Shown: in pieces, positions 21,845 through 29,503 of the stretch
How positions within the stretch are numbered: the first letter of the stretch is position 1
How the letters are laid out: each line of letters begins with the position of its first letter
Assembly: GCA_965367215.1 (NCBI GenBank)
Contig: CBDUIJ010000031.1
Span: 1 to 29,503 of the forward strand
Source: Granulosicoccus sp965367215
GTDB taxonomy: Bacteria > Pseudomonadota > Gammaproteobacteria > Granulosicoccales > Granulosicoccaceae
DNA: 29,503 bases
Direction of reading: 5' to 3'
Position numbers and translations under genes: made by a program
Notes under the pieces: generated by a model
Told to the model about the DNA's origin: nothing
The model's database searches: none
What the model saw: the letters and a program-made list of their open reading frames with translations, nothing else

Positions 21845-24049
21845 CTAGAGACCGGATACCTTGCGATCGTCTCTGTTGGTGGCACGAATCAGCCACTGTT
21901 GCATTTCGTCGGCCTGCATGGGGTGGCTGATCAGAAAGCCCTGGGCCTCGTTGCAATCGAAGCCGTGCAGAATGTCATATTGCTGCCGAGTCTCGACACC
22001 CTCGGCCACCACTGTCAGATTCAGATTATGGCTCAGCGTGATGATGGCTGACACGATGGCCACATCCCCTGCATCAACCCCGAGATCCTTGACGAAGGAA
22101 CGATCGATCTTGAGCTTGTCCACCGGCAGCCTTTTCAGATAGGTCAGGGAAGAGAAGCCGGTTCCGAAATCATCAATGGCCACCTGGATTCCCAGGGCCT
22201 TCATGTCTCGCAGACTCCGTATACCCAGCTCGATATCCTTGAAAAGCAGGCTTTCCGTCAATTCGATTTCCAGCAAATGCGGGTCAAGGCCACTGTAGGC
22301 AATGGCGGTATTGATGTCGGTAATCATGTCACTGCGCAAGAACTGCACAGAGGAACAATTCACCGCAATGACCAGCGGCTCGAGCCCGCTCTCTATCCAC
22401 GCCTGCATCTGGCGCGTGGCCTCACACAGCACCCAGCGCCCCAGCGGCAGTATCAGCCCGGTCTCTTCCGCCAGCGGAATGAATTCAGTCGGGTTTACCG
22501 TACCGTAGACCTCGTGGTCCCAGCGGATCAGCGCCTCGACGCCACTGACGCTACCATCATCGAGATTGACCTTCGGCTGATAGACCAGAGTCAACTGTTC
22601 GTTTTCTATCGCACTCTTCAGTTCACTTTCCATCGAGAATCTGGCCAGCGCCTGCTCGTGGATCTGGCGAGAATAGAACTGATAGCCGTTACGCCCGGAC
22701 TCCTTGGCGTGGTACATGGCGATGTCGGCATTCTTCATCAGTACTTCCGAGGTCACACCATCTGCCGGAAAGACACTGATACCAATGGTCGTGGTAACCG
22801 ATACACGCTGCTCGCCAATGTCGTAGGGCTTGCTGATCGAACTGGCGATTCGCTCTGCCACGCGAGCCGCATCCTCCGCCCGGTTGATCTGGCTGAGCAA
22901 CACGACAAATTCATCGCCGCCCAGTCGAGCGACCGTATGCGGCGATTCGATCTCGTCGAAGTCGATATTCTCACTGGTCGTGCTGACCATGTCGCCGCCG
23001 CGAACCACACCGACCAGCCGTCCGGACACCTGCTTGAGCAATGCATCTCCGGCATCGTGACCCAGGGTATCGTTGACCTGCTTGAAATGATCCAGATCCA
23101 GAAACAGCAGGGCAAACTTGCCCTGATTGCGTTTGGCCAGTTTCAGCGTGTAACGCAGTTGCTCGTTCAGCTGGGCACGATTGGGCAGCCCGGTAACCAG
23201 GTCGAAATAAGCCAGATCATGAATCTGTTTCTGGGCGTTGGTCCGCTCGGTGATGTCCTGAATGGTGCCCATCATGTGAGTGCATTCACCAGCCTCGTTG
23301 CAATAGGGCTCAGCCTCCAGACGAATACGACGTGTCGATTCACCGTGCATGTCCGGCACGCAGAACTCGATATTGAAGGCCTGTTTCTCCTCCACGGCAT
23401 GCTCGGCCATGACGCGCACACTCTGACGATCGCCGTCGACAATCCGGTCAAGGAACTCATTCCAGTTGTCCACGGTCTGCCCTTCCAGCAAGCCCAGAAC
23501 ACGGCCGAACTCGCGTGACCATGACATGCTCTGACTACCCAGGCACCACTCCCAATTGCCAAGTCTGGCAATGCGCTGGGCATTGTCCAGCTTCGACTGA
23601 CTGACGCGCAAGGCATCGGCCGTCAGTTTGGAACGCAGCAGATACTGCACTCGGTAAGGCAGGATGTAGAAGTTCACCGGCTTGGTCAGGAAATCAGTGA
23701 CCCCTTCGTCGTAGGCACGTGTGATCGAGTCCAGATCCTCAAGTCCGGTAATCATGAGTATGGGCACATGCAGACCGCCGGGCAGCTTGCGAATGCCCTT
23801 GATCGCATCGAAGCCATCCATGACCGGCATGACGGCATCCATGATGACCAGGTCCGGCTCGTGAGTCCGATACATGTCGATGGCTTCGATGCCATCGGCG
23901 GCATGCAGCACGTCGAATCCGGCCTCTTCCAAGGCCCCTTCGGCCATCAGCAAACTGCCGATATCGTCATCCACATGCAACACGACGGGACGCTCGCGCT
24001 GCACGCTCGGCATCTCCATCTGCAACGCTTGTGAAGACACGAGGCTCAT
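21845..24049 (-). CDS. Response regulator with PAS, GGDEF and EAL domains (c-di-GMP turnover)
   Basis: A 734-aa cytoplasmic regulator. REC domain about 20-140: D28/D29 acid pair, phosphoacceptor D71, T101, K123. PAS/PAC about 155-270, ending QDITERT. GGDEF about 278-455 with intact GGDEF at 377-381 and the substrate block DLDHFKQVNDTLGHDAGD. EAL about 475-725 with E505-A506-L507, N564, DDFGTGFSSL (626-635), KIDR and EGVET, so both synthase and phosphodiesterase sites look complete. An acidic insertion of about 18 residues separates the RxxD-like RGGD (350-353) from TVARLGGDEF. The ATG at 24049 overlaps the Hpt stop by one base (TGATG), so the two are coupled. The TAG stop lies in the CTAG flank of a MITE-like element. 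No histidine kinase is present in the window. Confidence 0.95.
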   Translation of the reverse strand: MSLVSSQALQMEMPSVQRERPVVLHVDDDIGSLLMAEGALEEAGFDVLHAADGIEAIDMYRTHEPDLVIMDAVMPVMDGFDAIKGIRKLPGGLHVPILMITGLEDLDSITRAYDEGVTDFLTKPVNFYILPYRVQYLLRSKLTADALRVSQSKLDNAQRIARLGNWEWCLGSQSMSWSREFGRVLGLLEGQTVDNWNEFLDRIVDGDRQSVRVMAEHAVEEKQAFNIEFCVPDMHGESTRRIRLEAEPYCNEAGECTHMMGTIQDITERTNAQKQIHDLAYFDLVTGLPNRAQLNEQLRYTLKLAKRNQGKFALLFLDLDHFKQVNDTLGHDAGDALLKQVSGRLVGVVRGGDMVSTTSENIDFDEIESPHTVARLGGDEFVVLLSQINRAEDAARVAERIASSISKPYDIGEQRVSVTTTIGISVFPADGVTSEVLMKNADIAMYHAKESGRNGYQFYSRQIHEQALARFSMESELKSAIENEQLTLVYQPKVNLDDGSVSGVEALIRWDHEVYGTVNPTEFIPLAEETGLILPLGRWVLCEATRQMQAWIESGLEPLVIAVNCSSVQFLRSDMITDINTAIAYSGLDPHLLEIELTESLLFKDIELGIRSLRDMKALGIQVAIDDFGTGFSSLTYLKRLPVDKLKIDRSFVKDLGVDAGDVAIVSAIITLSHNLNLTVVAEGVETRQQYDILHGFDCNEAQGFLISHPMQADEMQQWLIRATNRDDRKVSGL

Positions 24050-24408
24050 CAGGCAACCTTTGCCATGTACAGGTCGAGTGCCACGACACTGTCGTCGAAC
24101 AGATCCTCCACACCATCACCCAATGCATGGCAGGCTGGATGGTTCTCTTCCCGGGCCGCAGCCTCGAGCTCACGACAACGTTCCGACAGGATTCTTGCAC
24201 CGACGTAAGCGCTGCTGGACTTCAAGCCATGAGCCGCATTACCCACGGCCTGCAGATCATCCGCATCCAGTCCCTGCCGTATGATTTCAATAGCGGCAGG
24301 CGACTCTGACTTGAACAGGTCGACAATACGTTGCAGCAGGTCCGGTTTACCAGGCCGTTGCAAGGTGGCTATGGCCTTCAATGCCTGTGGTTCGATGGGA
24401 CTGGTCAT
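24049..24408 (-). CDS. Histidine phosphotransfer (Hpt) domain protein
   Basis: A single-domain phosphorelay protein of 119 aa. The motif AAHGLKSSSAYVGA gives the phosphoacceptor His at H60, in the second helix of a four-helix bundle; the surrounding pattern (LFKSESP, LEAAAREENHP) is typical of Hpt proteins. There is no catalytic domain, so it relays phosphate from an unknown hybrid kinase, most likely to the REC domain of the GGDEF/EAL protein encoded next, with which it shares a TGATG overlap. Its ATG overlaps the stop of the upstream membrane protein gene by four bases (ATGA). Confidence 0.93.
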   Translation of the reverse strand: MTSPIEPQALKAIATLQRPGKPDLLQRIVDLFKSESPAAIEIIRQGLDADDLQAVGNAAHGLKSSSAYVGARILSERCRELEAAAREENHPACHALGDGVEDLFDDSVVALDLYMAKVA

Positions 24409-24866
24409 GAGGGTTTGTGAAAATTCCTTTTTCCGTGCCAGGACCCGAGTCCTCTGCTGTTGATCAACGACTGATCTCGACCGAATTGAGCGTACTGAAC
24501 CATCAATTCCGATTTCAATGAATCGAGTTTCAGGACAGCCGCTTCCAACCCCGGCGCCGAAGAACGCAGATCACCACCGATCGGCTCCTCGGGTTTTTCC
24601 TGCCAGTCCTGCATCGTGATACCAGGACGCCCGGTGGCGGGAGCCCCGAGTCCGGATCGAACACGCGGTGCCTGTCTGCCTGGCTTGACCGACAGTTCGG
24701 TCGCGACCAGCGTCTCGGTAACCCAGTAGACCAGCATGGTGGCCATTATCAGTGCCAGGAACGCAGCGAACCATTGCGCATGGGGCAGCACCATGTAACC
24801 CCACATCAGCAGCAAATACATGCCCGCCGCCATGGAGAAACGCACCAGTTGTGAAATCGTCGGCAT
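24405..24866 (-). CDS. Small membrane protein of unknown function
   Basis: No named family recognised. The frame opens at 24893, but the ATG at 24866 is preferred, because AGGA lies 6 nt before it; this gives 153 aa. Two adjacent membrane segments occupy roughly residues 8-28 and 33-53 (LLLMWGYMVLP and FAAFLALIMATMLVYWV), followed by an approximately 100-residue cytoplasmic, Gly/Pro/Lys-rich tail and a helical stretch near the C-terminus (LEAAVLKLDSLKSELMVQYAQFGRDQ). It overlaps the Hpt gene by four bases and is first in this three-gene unit. It could anchor or tune the relay at the membrane, which is inference only. Confidence 0.75.
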   Translation of the reverse strand: MPTISQLVRFSMAAGMYLLLMWGYMVLPHAQWFAAFLALIMATMLVYWVTETLVATELSVKPGRQAPRVRSGLGAPATGRPGITMQDWQEKPEEPIGGDLRSSAPGLEAAVLKLDSLKSELMVQYAQFGRDQSLINSRGLGSWHGKRNFHKPS

Positions 24867-24991
24867 CCTCAATCCTGAATACATCTCATGCACAACGTAT
24901 CGACGCTGTTGCGGACAACTTGACCCGAGAACGCATGAAATGCCTCATACCCTCAGTCCGACGCCACCAACGGACGGCTCAAGAGGCAGCA

Positions 24992-25010
24992 GGGCTCTTC
25001 AGGTGAGCCC
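24992..25010. terminator. GC hairpin between CoA-transferase and membrane-protein genes
   Basis: GGGCTC (24992-24997) and GAGCCC (25005-25010) pair around a 7-nt loop, 60 bp downstream of the minus-strand CoA-transferase stop. No T-tract follows on the minus strand. The rest of 24867-25070 holds no gene I can support; the promoter of the membrane/Hpt/GGDEF-EAL unit must lie here. Confidence 0.35.
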
Positions 25011-25070
25011 GATGAAGCACGACCCGATCCGTCTGCGCACAAGACATTCGGCAGACAGAATCACAGGCAA

Positions 25071-26276
25071 TTACAACAGGCGCTGTGCTCGCCAGGCAGC
25101 AATATCCTCCTGTCCGGCATCCAGCCAGCTGCGCAGTACTTCATCCGTATGCTGGCCCAGTTCCGGTCCGGCCCAGCGGGAACTGGCCGGCGTCTGCGTA
25201 AGCTTCGGATGCACTGCGGGCATCAGTCGCGGCTCGCCATTGACAGGCAGACTCTCGAACATGCCTCGGGACTGGAAATGTGGATCCTGCACCATGTCGG
25301 CGATGGAATTGACCGGACCTGACGGTACATCGGCAGCGTCGAGAATATCGAGTGCCTCGACGGAGGATACCGTTGCGCTCCAGGCTGATAGCAGAGCATC
25401 GATCTCGGCCTCATTCGCCACTCGGCCCCGATTATCTGCCAGGCGCTCATCCTCGGCCAGATCCGCCTGATCGATTGCGATCATGAGGCGCTTGAATATC
25501 GAATCACCATTACCACCGATCACGATGTACCGACCATCGCTGCATTGATAAGTATTGGTCGGCACGATGCCGGTCACGGTGGAGCCGGAGGGCTCGCGGA
25601 CCACCCCGGCACCATCGTATTCGGGCAGCACACCTTCGAGCATGTTGAATACCGACTCGACGATCGACACATCGACAGTCTGACCGCCCTGCCCCAACCT
25701 CTGCCGGGCGATGAGCGCCAACAGAGCCCCCACGGTGGCGTGCATGCCTGCCAGCGTGTCACCCAGGGACAGGTTCATGCGCACCGGCTTCTCGTCCGGA
25801 TACCCATTGACGTAACGCAGCCCGCCTGCGGCCTCGCAGGCCGAGGCGAATCCGGGCTTGCGTGCATAGGGCCCGCTCTGCCCATAGCCCGAGACTCGCG
25901 TATAGATCAGCTCGGGGTGCAGTTTCTTCATTTCATCCGGACCCAGCCCCCAGGCTTCCATGCGACCGGGCCGGAAATTCTCGATCAGGATATCGGCCTG
26001 CAGCATGAGCTGTCGCGCAATCTCAGCGCCCTCTTCGCGCGACAGATCCAGAGTCACCGACTTCTTGTTGCGCGCCAGACTGCGCCACCAGTAGGAGGTG
26101 CCCTGCTCATCCAGCACACGCCAGGTGCGCAGCGGATCGCCCTTGCCGGGGGGTTCGATCTTGACAACCTCTGCACCAAAGGCTGCCAGCATCTGCCCGG
26201 CGAAGGGGCCAGCTATCAACTGCCCCATCTCCAGGACCCGAATGCCTGACAGTGGCAGGGAGTTGTCTTCGTTCAT
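25071..26276 (-). CDS. CaiB/BaiF family (class III) CoA-transferase
   Basis: Transfers CoA between carboxylic acids, as formyl-CoA or carnitine CoA-transferases do. At 401 aa it has the usual family length. The N-terminal block PLSGIRVLEMGQLIAGPFAGQMLAAFGAEVVKIEPP is diagnostic; ARNKKSVTLDL and DILIENFRPG follow; NLSLGDTLAG provides the catalytic Asp D173, which forms the aspartyl-CoA intermediate. The acid acceptor and donor cannot be read from sequence; annotated relatives carry labels such as succinyl-CoA:mesaconate transferase, but I do not assign one. It sits 54 bp after the allophanate hydrolase gene. Either the pair is one operon or the CoA-transferase uses its own promoter. Confidence 0.92.
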   Translation of the reverse strand: MNEDNSLPLSGIRVLEMGQLIAGPFAGQMLAAFGAEVVKIEPPGKGDPLRTWRVLDEQGTSYWWRSLARNKKSVTLDLSREEGAEIARQLMLQADILIENFRPGRMEAWGLGPDEMKKLHPELIYTRVSGYGQSGPYARKPGFASACEAAGGLRYVNGYPDEKPVRMNLSLGDTLAGMHATVGALLALIARQRLGQGGQTVDVSIVESVFNMLEGVLPEYDGAGVVREPSGSTVTGIVPTNTYQCSDGRYIVIGGNGDSIFKRLMIAIDQADLAEDERLADNRGRVANEAEIDALLSAWSATVSSVEALDILDAADVPSGPVNSIADMVQDPHFQSRGMFESLPVNGEPRLMPAVHPKLTQTPASSRWAGPELGQHTDEVLRSWLDAGQEDIAAWRAQRLL

Positions 26277-26281
26277 CTTTA

Positions 26282-26339
26282 CAGGCTTCGAGCGGATTCA
26301 TCCCTACCTTGCAATAATTCAGACCGCTGTTCAAGCCTG
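26282..26339. promoter_or_regulatory. Long inverted repeat between allophanate hydrolase and CoA-transferase genes
   Basis: CAGGCTT plus AGCGG (26282-26288 and 26291-26295) can pair with CCGCT plus AAGCCTG (26324-26328 and 26333-26339), 12 pairs around a 28-nt loop with small internal bulges. It starts in the last codons of the allophanate hydrolase gene and ends 6 bp before the CoA-transferase ATG. It may be an attenuator or a partial terminator that lowers read-through. No T-tract. Confidence 0.4.
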
Positions 26340-28148
26340 GTTCAGCGAGTTCCGGTAGGCACGCCATCCACCAAAGTCACTGATGTCAACCGCTCCCTGA
26401 CTGCCGGCAGTCGCCTCGGCAATGAAACCACACACCTGCCTTCCGTTACACAGATCGACTTTCCCCAGACCCAGTGGCGCTGCAATGCCTCGGAGAAAGC
26501 TGCCCAGTTCACTGCCTGGCAGGCGCCAGACCTCCACCTCGATGGCGACACCGTCCTCTTGCACACGCACCAGTGCCGGTCTTTGCAGCGACTGCTCTGC
26601 CAGGTCGAAGAAGCGATAGTCGGAGCTGGTGTAGGTGCGCTCCACCAGTTCCGCGCCTCGCTCACGCAGCTGCCAGTTCAATGGCATGCCATCCAGGTGT
26701 GCACCGCAGACGGCCAACTCCATCCAGTCAGTGGCCCCAACCGGGTTGACTGCCAGCGATGGCAAAGGTTGACTGCCTGATGCCAGAGGCAGGGACAACT
26801 GCTGCTGAATGCGATTGGCAATCGACAGTAACAGTCGATCGCTGAACGCAGGTGCACCAAGCGTGATACCGAAGGGAAGTCCCTTGCGAGTAAAGGCCGT
26901 GGGTACGGCGATGGCTGCCATGTCCAGCAGATTCATGAAATTCATGTAATAGCCCAGCTCGCTGTTGCACTTGATGGGCTCGTCCAACATCTCTTCGATC
27001 GAGAACAGCCGGCCGGCGGTCGGGGTCAGCAGAGCATCGATGTCTGTCATCTGCGCGGCACAGCGACGTCGCAGATCCTCCAGACGGTATTGCGCACGAA
27101 ACAATTCGGCGGCGCTGGGCTTGCCCCCCGGAGCGATGATATCGCGCACAACCGGGAACACGGCCTCCGGCTGCTCTTCGATCAGTGGCAGAGTCGCCAC
27201 ATAGCGCTCGGCTACCCAGGGTCCTTCATACAACAGGCGAGCGACTTCATCGAACGGTTCATAGTCGATTTCCCGCAAATGAACCCCTTGCCCCTCCAGC
27301 GCTCTGAGGGTCTCCCGGTAGGCCTGCTCATAGTCCTCATCACCGAAGAACTTCAGCTGGGCTTCGGGAATCACGCCCAGCGTCAGCGGCGCATTGAAGA
27401 TGCCATAGGCATGCTGACGATTGTCGTACGGGTTCGAACGACTGTAACCATCGTCCTTGTCCTGACCTTCGGCGGCCGCCAGTACGGTATTGGCATCATC
27501 GGCATGCAAGGCAAAGATACTGACGCAGTCCAGGCTACGACAGGCCGGCACCACACCCGTGGCAGAGAGCAGACCCCGGGTCGGCTTCACGCCGACCAGA
27601 TTGTTGAAGGCCGCCGGAATGCGACCAGAGCCTGCCGTGTCGGTCCCCAGACTGAAACTGGCCAGCCCCAAGCCCACCGATACAGCAGAACCGGCACTGG
27701 AACCACCACTGATCAGTGATTGATCAAAACTGTTGCGACAGGGACCCCAGGGAGAACGGGTGCCATTGAGGCCGGTGGCGAACTGGTCCAGATTGGCCTT
27801 GCCCAGTGGCAAGGCTCCGGCATCCAGCAACTGTTGCACGACAAAGGCGGATTCCTCGGGCGTATAGGCAAACGCCTCGCACGCTGCGGTCGTGGGAATC
27901 CCGGCAAGGTCGATGTTGTCCTTGATGACGAAGGGTACACCCCAGAGAGGCGTCAGCGCCGGGTCACGCTGTTCCAGAGCCGCTATCCAGGGTTGCAATT
28001 CCTCGGCACTGAGCAGATGAATGAAGATATTGTGCTCGCTCAAGGCTTCCGCCTGTTGTCGCAACTCTGCCATCAACTCGCTGGGAGTGGTGCCGGTGGC
28101 GTAACGCTTGCGAACGCCAGCGAGTGTCAGGTCCGTGATTTTCTTCAT
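26331..28148 (-). CDS. atzF: Allophanate hydrolase (AtzF-like)
   Basis: Hydrolyses allophanate to two ammonia and two CO2, the second step of ATP-dependent urea use after urea carboxylase. The 605-aa protein has an amidase-signature domain (about 1-460) with the Ser-cisSer-Lys triad: K76 in VIKDNID, S151 in SGGSSAGSA, nucleophile S174 in GTDTAGSGR. The C-terminal domain (about 470-605) carries GMPLNWQLRERGA, the AtzF-type region thought to complete the decarboxylation. Length matches the separate AtzF family (about 600 aa), not the fused urea amidolyase of fungi. Its ATG at 28148 overlaps the urea carboxylase stop by 4 nt (ATGA), strong evidence of joint use. Confidence 0.94.
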   Translation of the reverse strand: MKKITDLTLAGVRKRYATGTTPSELMAELRQQAEALSEHNIFIHLLSAEELQPWIAALEQRDPALTPLWGVPFVIKDNIDLAGIPTTAACEAFAYTPEESAFVVQQLLDAGALPLGKANLDQFATGLNGTRSPWGPCRNSFDQSLISGGSSAGSAVSVGLGLASFSLGTDTAGSGRIPAAFNNLVGVKPTRGLLSATGVVPACRSLDCVSIFALHADDANTVLAAAEGQDKDDGYSRSNPYDNRQHAYGIFNAPLTLGVIPEAQLKFFGDEDYEQAYRETLRALEGQGVHLREIDYEPFDEVARLLYEGPWVAERYVATLPLIEEQPEAVFPVVRDIIAPGGKPSAAELFRAQYRLEDLRRRCAAQMTDIDALLTPTAGRLFSIEEMLDEPIKCNSELGYYMNFMNLLDMAAIAVPTAFTRKGLPFGITLGAPAFSDRLLLSIANRIQQQLSLPLASGSQPLPSLAVNPVGATDWMELAVCGAHLDGMPLNWQLRERGAELVERTYTSSDYRFFDLAEQSLQRPALVRVQEDGVAIEVEVWRLPGSELGSFLRGIAAPLGLGKVDLCNGRQVCGFIAEATAGSQGAVDISDFGGWRAYRNSLNQA

Positions 28149-29503
28149 GAGTGTTCCAATACGATCAGGGGTTGACCAGCGCTGACACGCTGCCCGGTTT
28201 CAAGAAGCACACTGCGCACCTGCAGATCCTGCGGTGCCGGTACGGTTATTTCCATCTTCATGGATTCGAGAACGAGCAGGGCCTGCCCTTGCTTGACTGA
28301 CTCGCCAGGGGCGACACAGCACTGCCACAAGCTGCCTGACACCGGACTCTCCATCACGACACAGTCCGCTGGCCAGTCAGCGACCACTTCCTGTATCTCC
28401 GGCTCTTCCACCTTGACGTTGAACTGCCCGGTTGCCCGCCAGTTCGCCAGTTCTTCGGCAAAGGCTGCCTGCCGGGTTGATTGAAAGCTGTCGATCTGCT
28501 GCTGTTGCCCGTCGACCAGCTCTTTGAAACCCTTCAGGGAAAATTCGGTCTGCTCGATCTTCAAGGGGTATCGACCCTGTGGAAAATCACGGCGGATCTC
28601 CATCAGTTCATCGTGGCTGACCTCGTAGAAGCGAATCTGATCGAAGAAGCGCAGCAACCACGGCTTGTCGAATTCAGGCGTCTGCCGGTAGCGATTCCAC
28701 ATCTGCAGGGTTCTGCCAATGAACTGATAACCGCCCGGCCCTTCCATACCGTAGACACACAGATAGGAGCCGCCGATGCCTACCGAATTCTCTGCAGTCC
28801 AGGTACGTGCCGGATTGTATTTTGTCGTGACCAGGCGATGCGCCGGATTGACCGGGGTGGCGACCGGTGCACCCAGATAGACGTCTCCCAGACCCATGAC
28901 CAGGTAGGACGCATCGAACACGATCTTCTTCACATCATCAATCGATTCCAGCCCGTTGATGCGTCGGATGAACTCCAGATTGCTGGGCGCCCAGGGCGCG
29001 TTCTTGCGCACCGACTGGTCATACTTCACGATCGCCTCGCGGCAGGCTTCATCGTCCCATGACAGAGGCAGGTGCACGATACGCGAAGGCACGACAGCGG
29101 AATCCACATGCTGATCCAGATATTCCTCGGCCCGCTGCAGATGGTCGAGCAACACGGACAGGGACAACTGCTGAGCATCGTAATGCAACTGCAGTGAGCG
29201 AATGCCCGGCGTCACTTCAATGATGCCCTGCAAGGGATTCTGTTCCAGCCACTGCATGAGCGCATGTACCCTGAAACGCGAGACCAGATCCAGAGTCGGC
29301 TCACCGTATTCGACCAGCAGGAAACGATCACCAGCCACCCGATAGCAGGCCTCTACACCATCAACACCCGCCTTGCGATGCCGAACGATTGCAGATTCCT
29401 GCCGGCAACTGACACTATCCGGCCAGTGTGAGTCGACACCTGCCTGCGGCGACTGCAGAGCGGCGATTGCCTCCTGCTGCACACGATCGGCTTCCACCGC
29501 CTC
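28145..29503 (-). CDS. uca: Urea carboxylase, C-terminal part (5' end outside window)
   Basis: Biotin-dependent carboxylation of urea to allophanate with ATP and bicarbonate. Only the C-terminal 450 or so residues lie in the window; the frame is still open at base 29503, and the whole enzyme is usually about 1200 aa. The visible part holds the KipI-like (AHS1, allophanate hydrolase subunit 1) carboxyltransferase domain, with RFLLVEYGEPTLDLVSR and MGLGDVYLGAP, then a linker and the biotinyl-lipoyl domain with LESMKMEI, where the biotinylated Lys lies 36 residues from the C-terminus. It overlaps the allophanate hydrolase start by 4 nt. The pairing with atzF separates it from acetyl-CoA or pyruvate carboxylases and from 5-oxoprolinase. 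Confidence 0.92.
   Translation of the reverse strand, partial: EAVEADRVQQEAIAALQSPQAGVDSHWPDSVSCRQESAIVRHRKAGVDGVEACYRVAGDRFLLVEYGEPTLDLVSRFRVHALMQWLEQNPLQGIIEVTPGIRSLQLHYDAQQLSLSVLLDHLQRAEEYLDQHVDSAVVPSRIVHLPLSWDDEACREAIVKYDQSVRKNAPWAPSNLEFIRRINGLESIDDVKKIVFDASYLVMGLGDVYLGAPVATPVNPAHRLVTTKYNPARTWTAENSVGIGGSYLCVYGMEGPGGYQFIGRTLQMWNRYRQTPEFDKPWLLRFFDQIRFYEVSHDELMEIRRDFPQGRYPLKIEQTEFSLKGFKELVDGQQQQIDSFQSTRQAAFAEELANWRATGQFNVKVEEPEIQEVVADWPADCVVMESPVSGSLWQCCVAPGESVKQGQALLVLESMKMEITVPAPQDLQVRSVLLETGQRVSAGQPLIVLEHS

Noticed and set aside
21711..21956. 81-codon minus-strand frame over the MITE-like element
   Set aside because: It overlaps the GGDEF/EAL 3' end in another frame and spans the element's inverted repeats; no domain and no start signal.

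Overview
The window reads as a stretch of chromosome from a moderately GC-rich gammaproteobacterium, probably marine or environmental. The clues are the long E. coli-type argininosuccinate synthase, the NADH-dehydrogenase-like/SelD fusion followed by SelU-type selenium metabolism, a BMP-type nucleoside ABC transporter, and split urea amidolyase genes. A Granulosicoccus-like member of the Chromatiales would fit, but that is only a guess. I saw no phage genes, tRNA, rRNA, CRISPR array or complete insertion sequence. Nearly all genes lie on the minus strand; the exceptions are a glutathione-peroxidase fragment at the left edge and the HMG-CoA lyase/DUF1289 pair.

Layout, left to right. (1) 1-416: 3' part of a glutathione-peroxidase-family gene, convergent with the next block. 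(2) 499-6434, minus strand, transcribed argG > selU > selD > LYS1-like saccharopine dehydrogenase, with overlaps or short gaps, so a likely operon. (3) 6435-6966: a repeat-bearing intergenic region with a 114-bp tandem duplication and an inverted GGGTCGGACC end. (4) 6967-11724: four-gene BMP-type nucleoside/purine ABC importer (binding protein > double ATPase > permease > permease), with a good promoter candidate upstream. (5) 11884-13943: an unknown 100-aa protein and an atypical CPA2/KefB-like antiporter. (6) 14093-19838: ribokinase > nucleoside hydrolase > Ig/cadherin-like lipoprotein > class-I glutamine amidotransferase > membrane-anchored FMN glutamate-synthase-like protein. (7) 19939-21097, plus strand: HMG-CoA lyase and a DUF1289 small cysteine protein, convergent with a PaaI-like thioesterase. 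(8) 21715-21844: a 130-bp MITE-like element flanked by CTAG, abutting the stop codon of a signalling gene. (9) 21845-24866: membrane protein > Hpt > REC-PAS-GGDEF-EAL, all overlapping. (10) 25071-29503: urea carboxylase (partial) > allophanate hydrolase > CoA-transferase.

Two themes link the genes. Nucleosides could enter by the BMP transporter, be cleaved by the nucleoside hydrolase, and the ribose be phosphorylated by ribokinase. Nitrogen flow recurs in urea amidolyase, argG, the glutamine amidotransferase and the glutamate-synthase-like FMN protein. The selU/selD pair suggests selenium is used here for 2-selenouridine in tRNA; nothing in the window shows selenocysteine use, and the peroxidase has Cys at its active site. 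The least explained items are the KefB-like protein lacking the family's usual acidic residues, the CTAG-flanked MITE, the 114-bp repeats, the displaced inhibitory site in the GGDEF domain, and the amidotransferase/FMN-protein pair.
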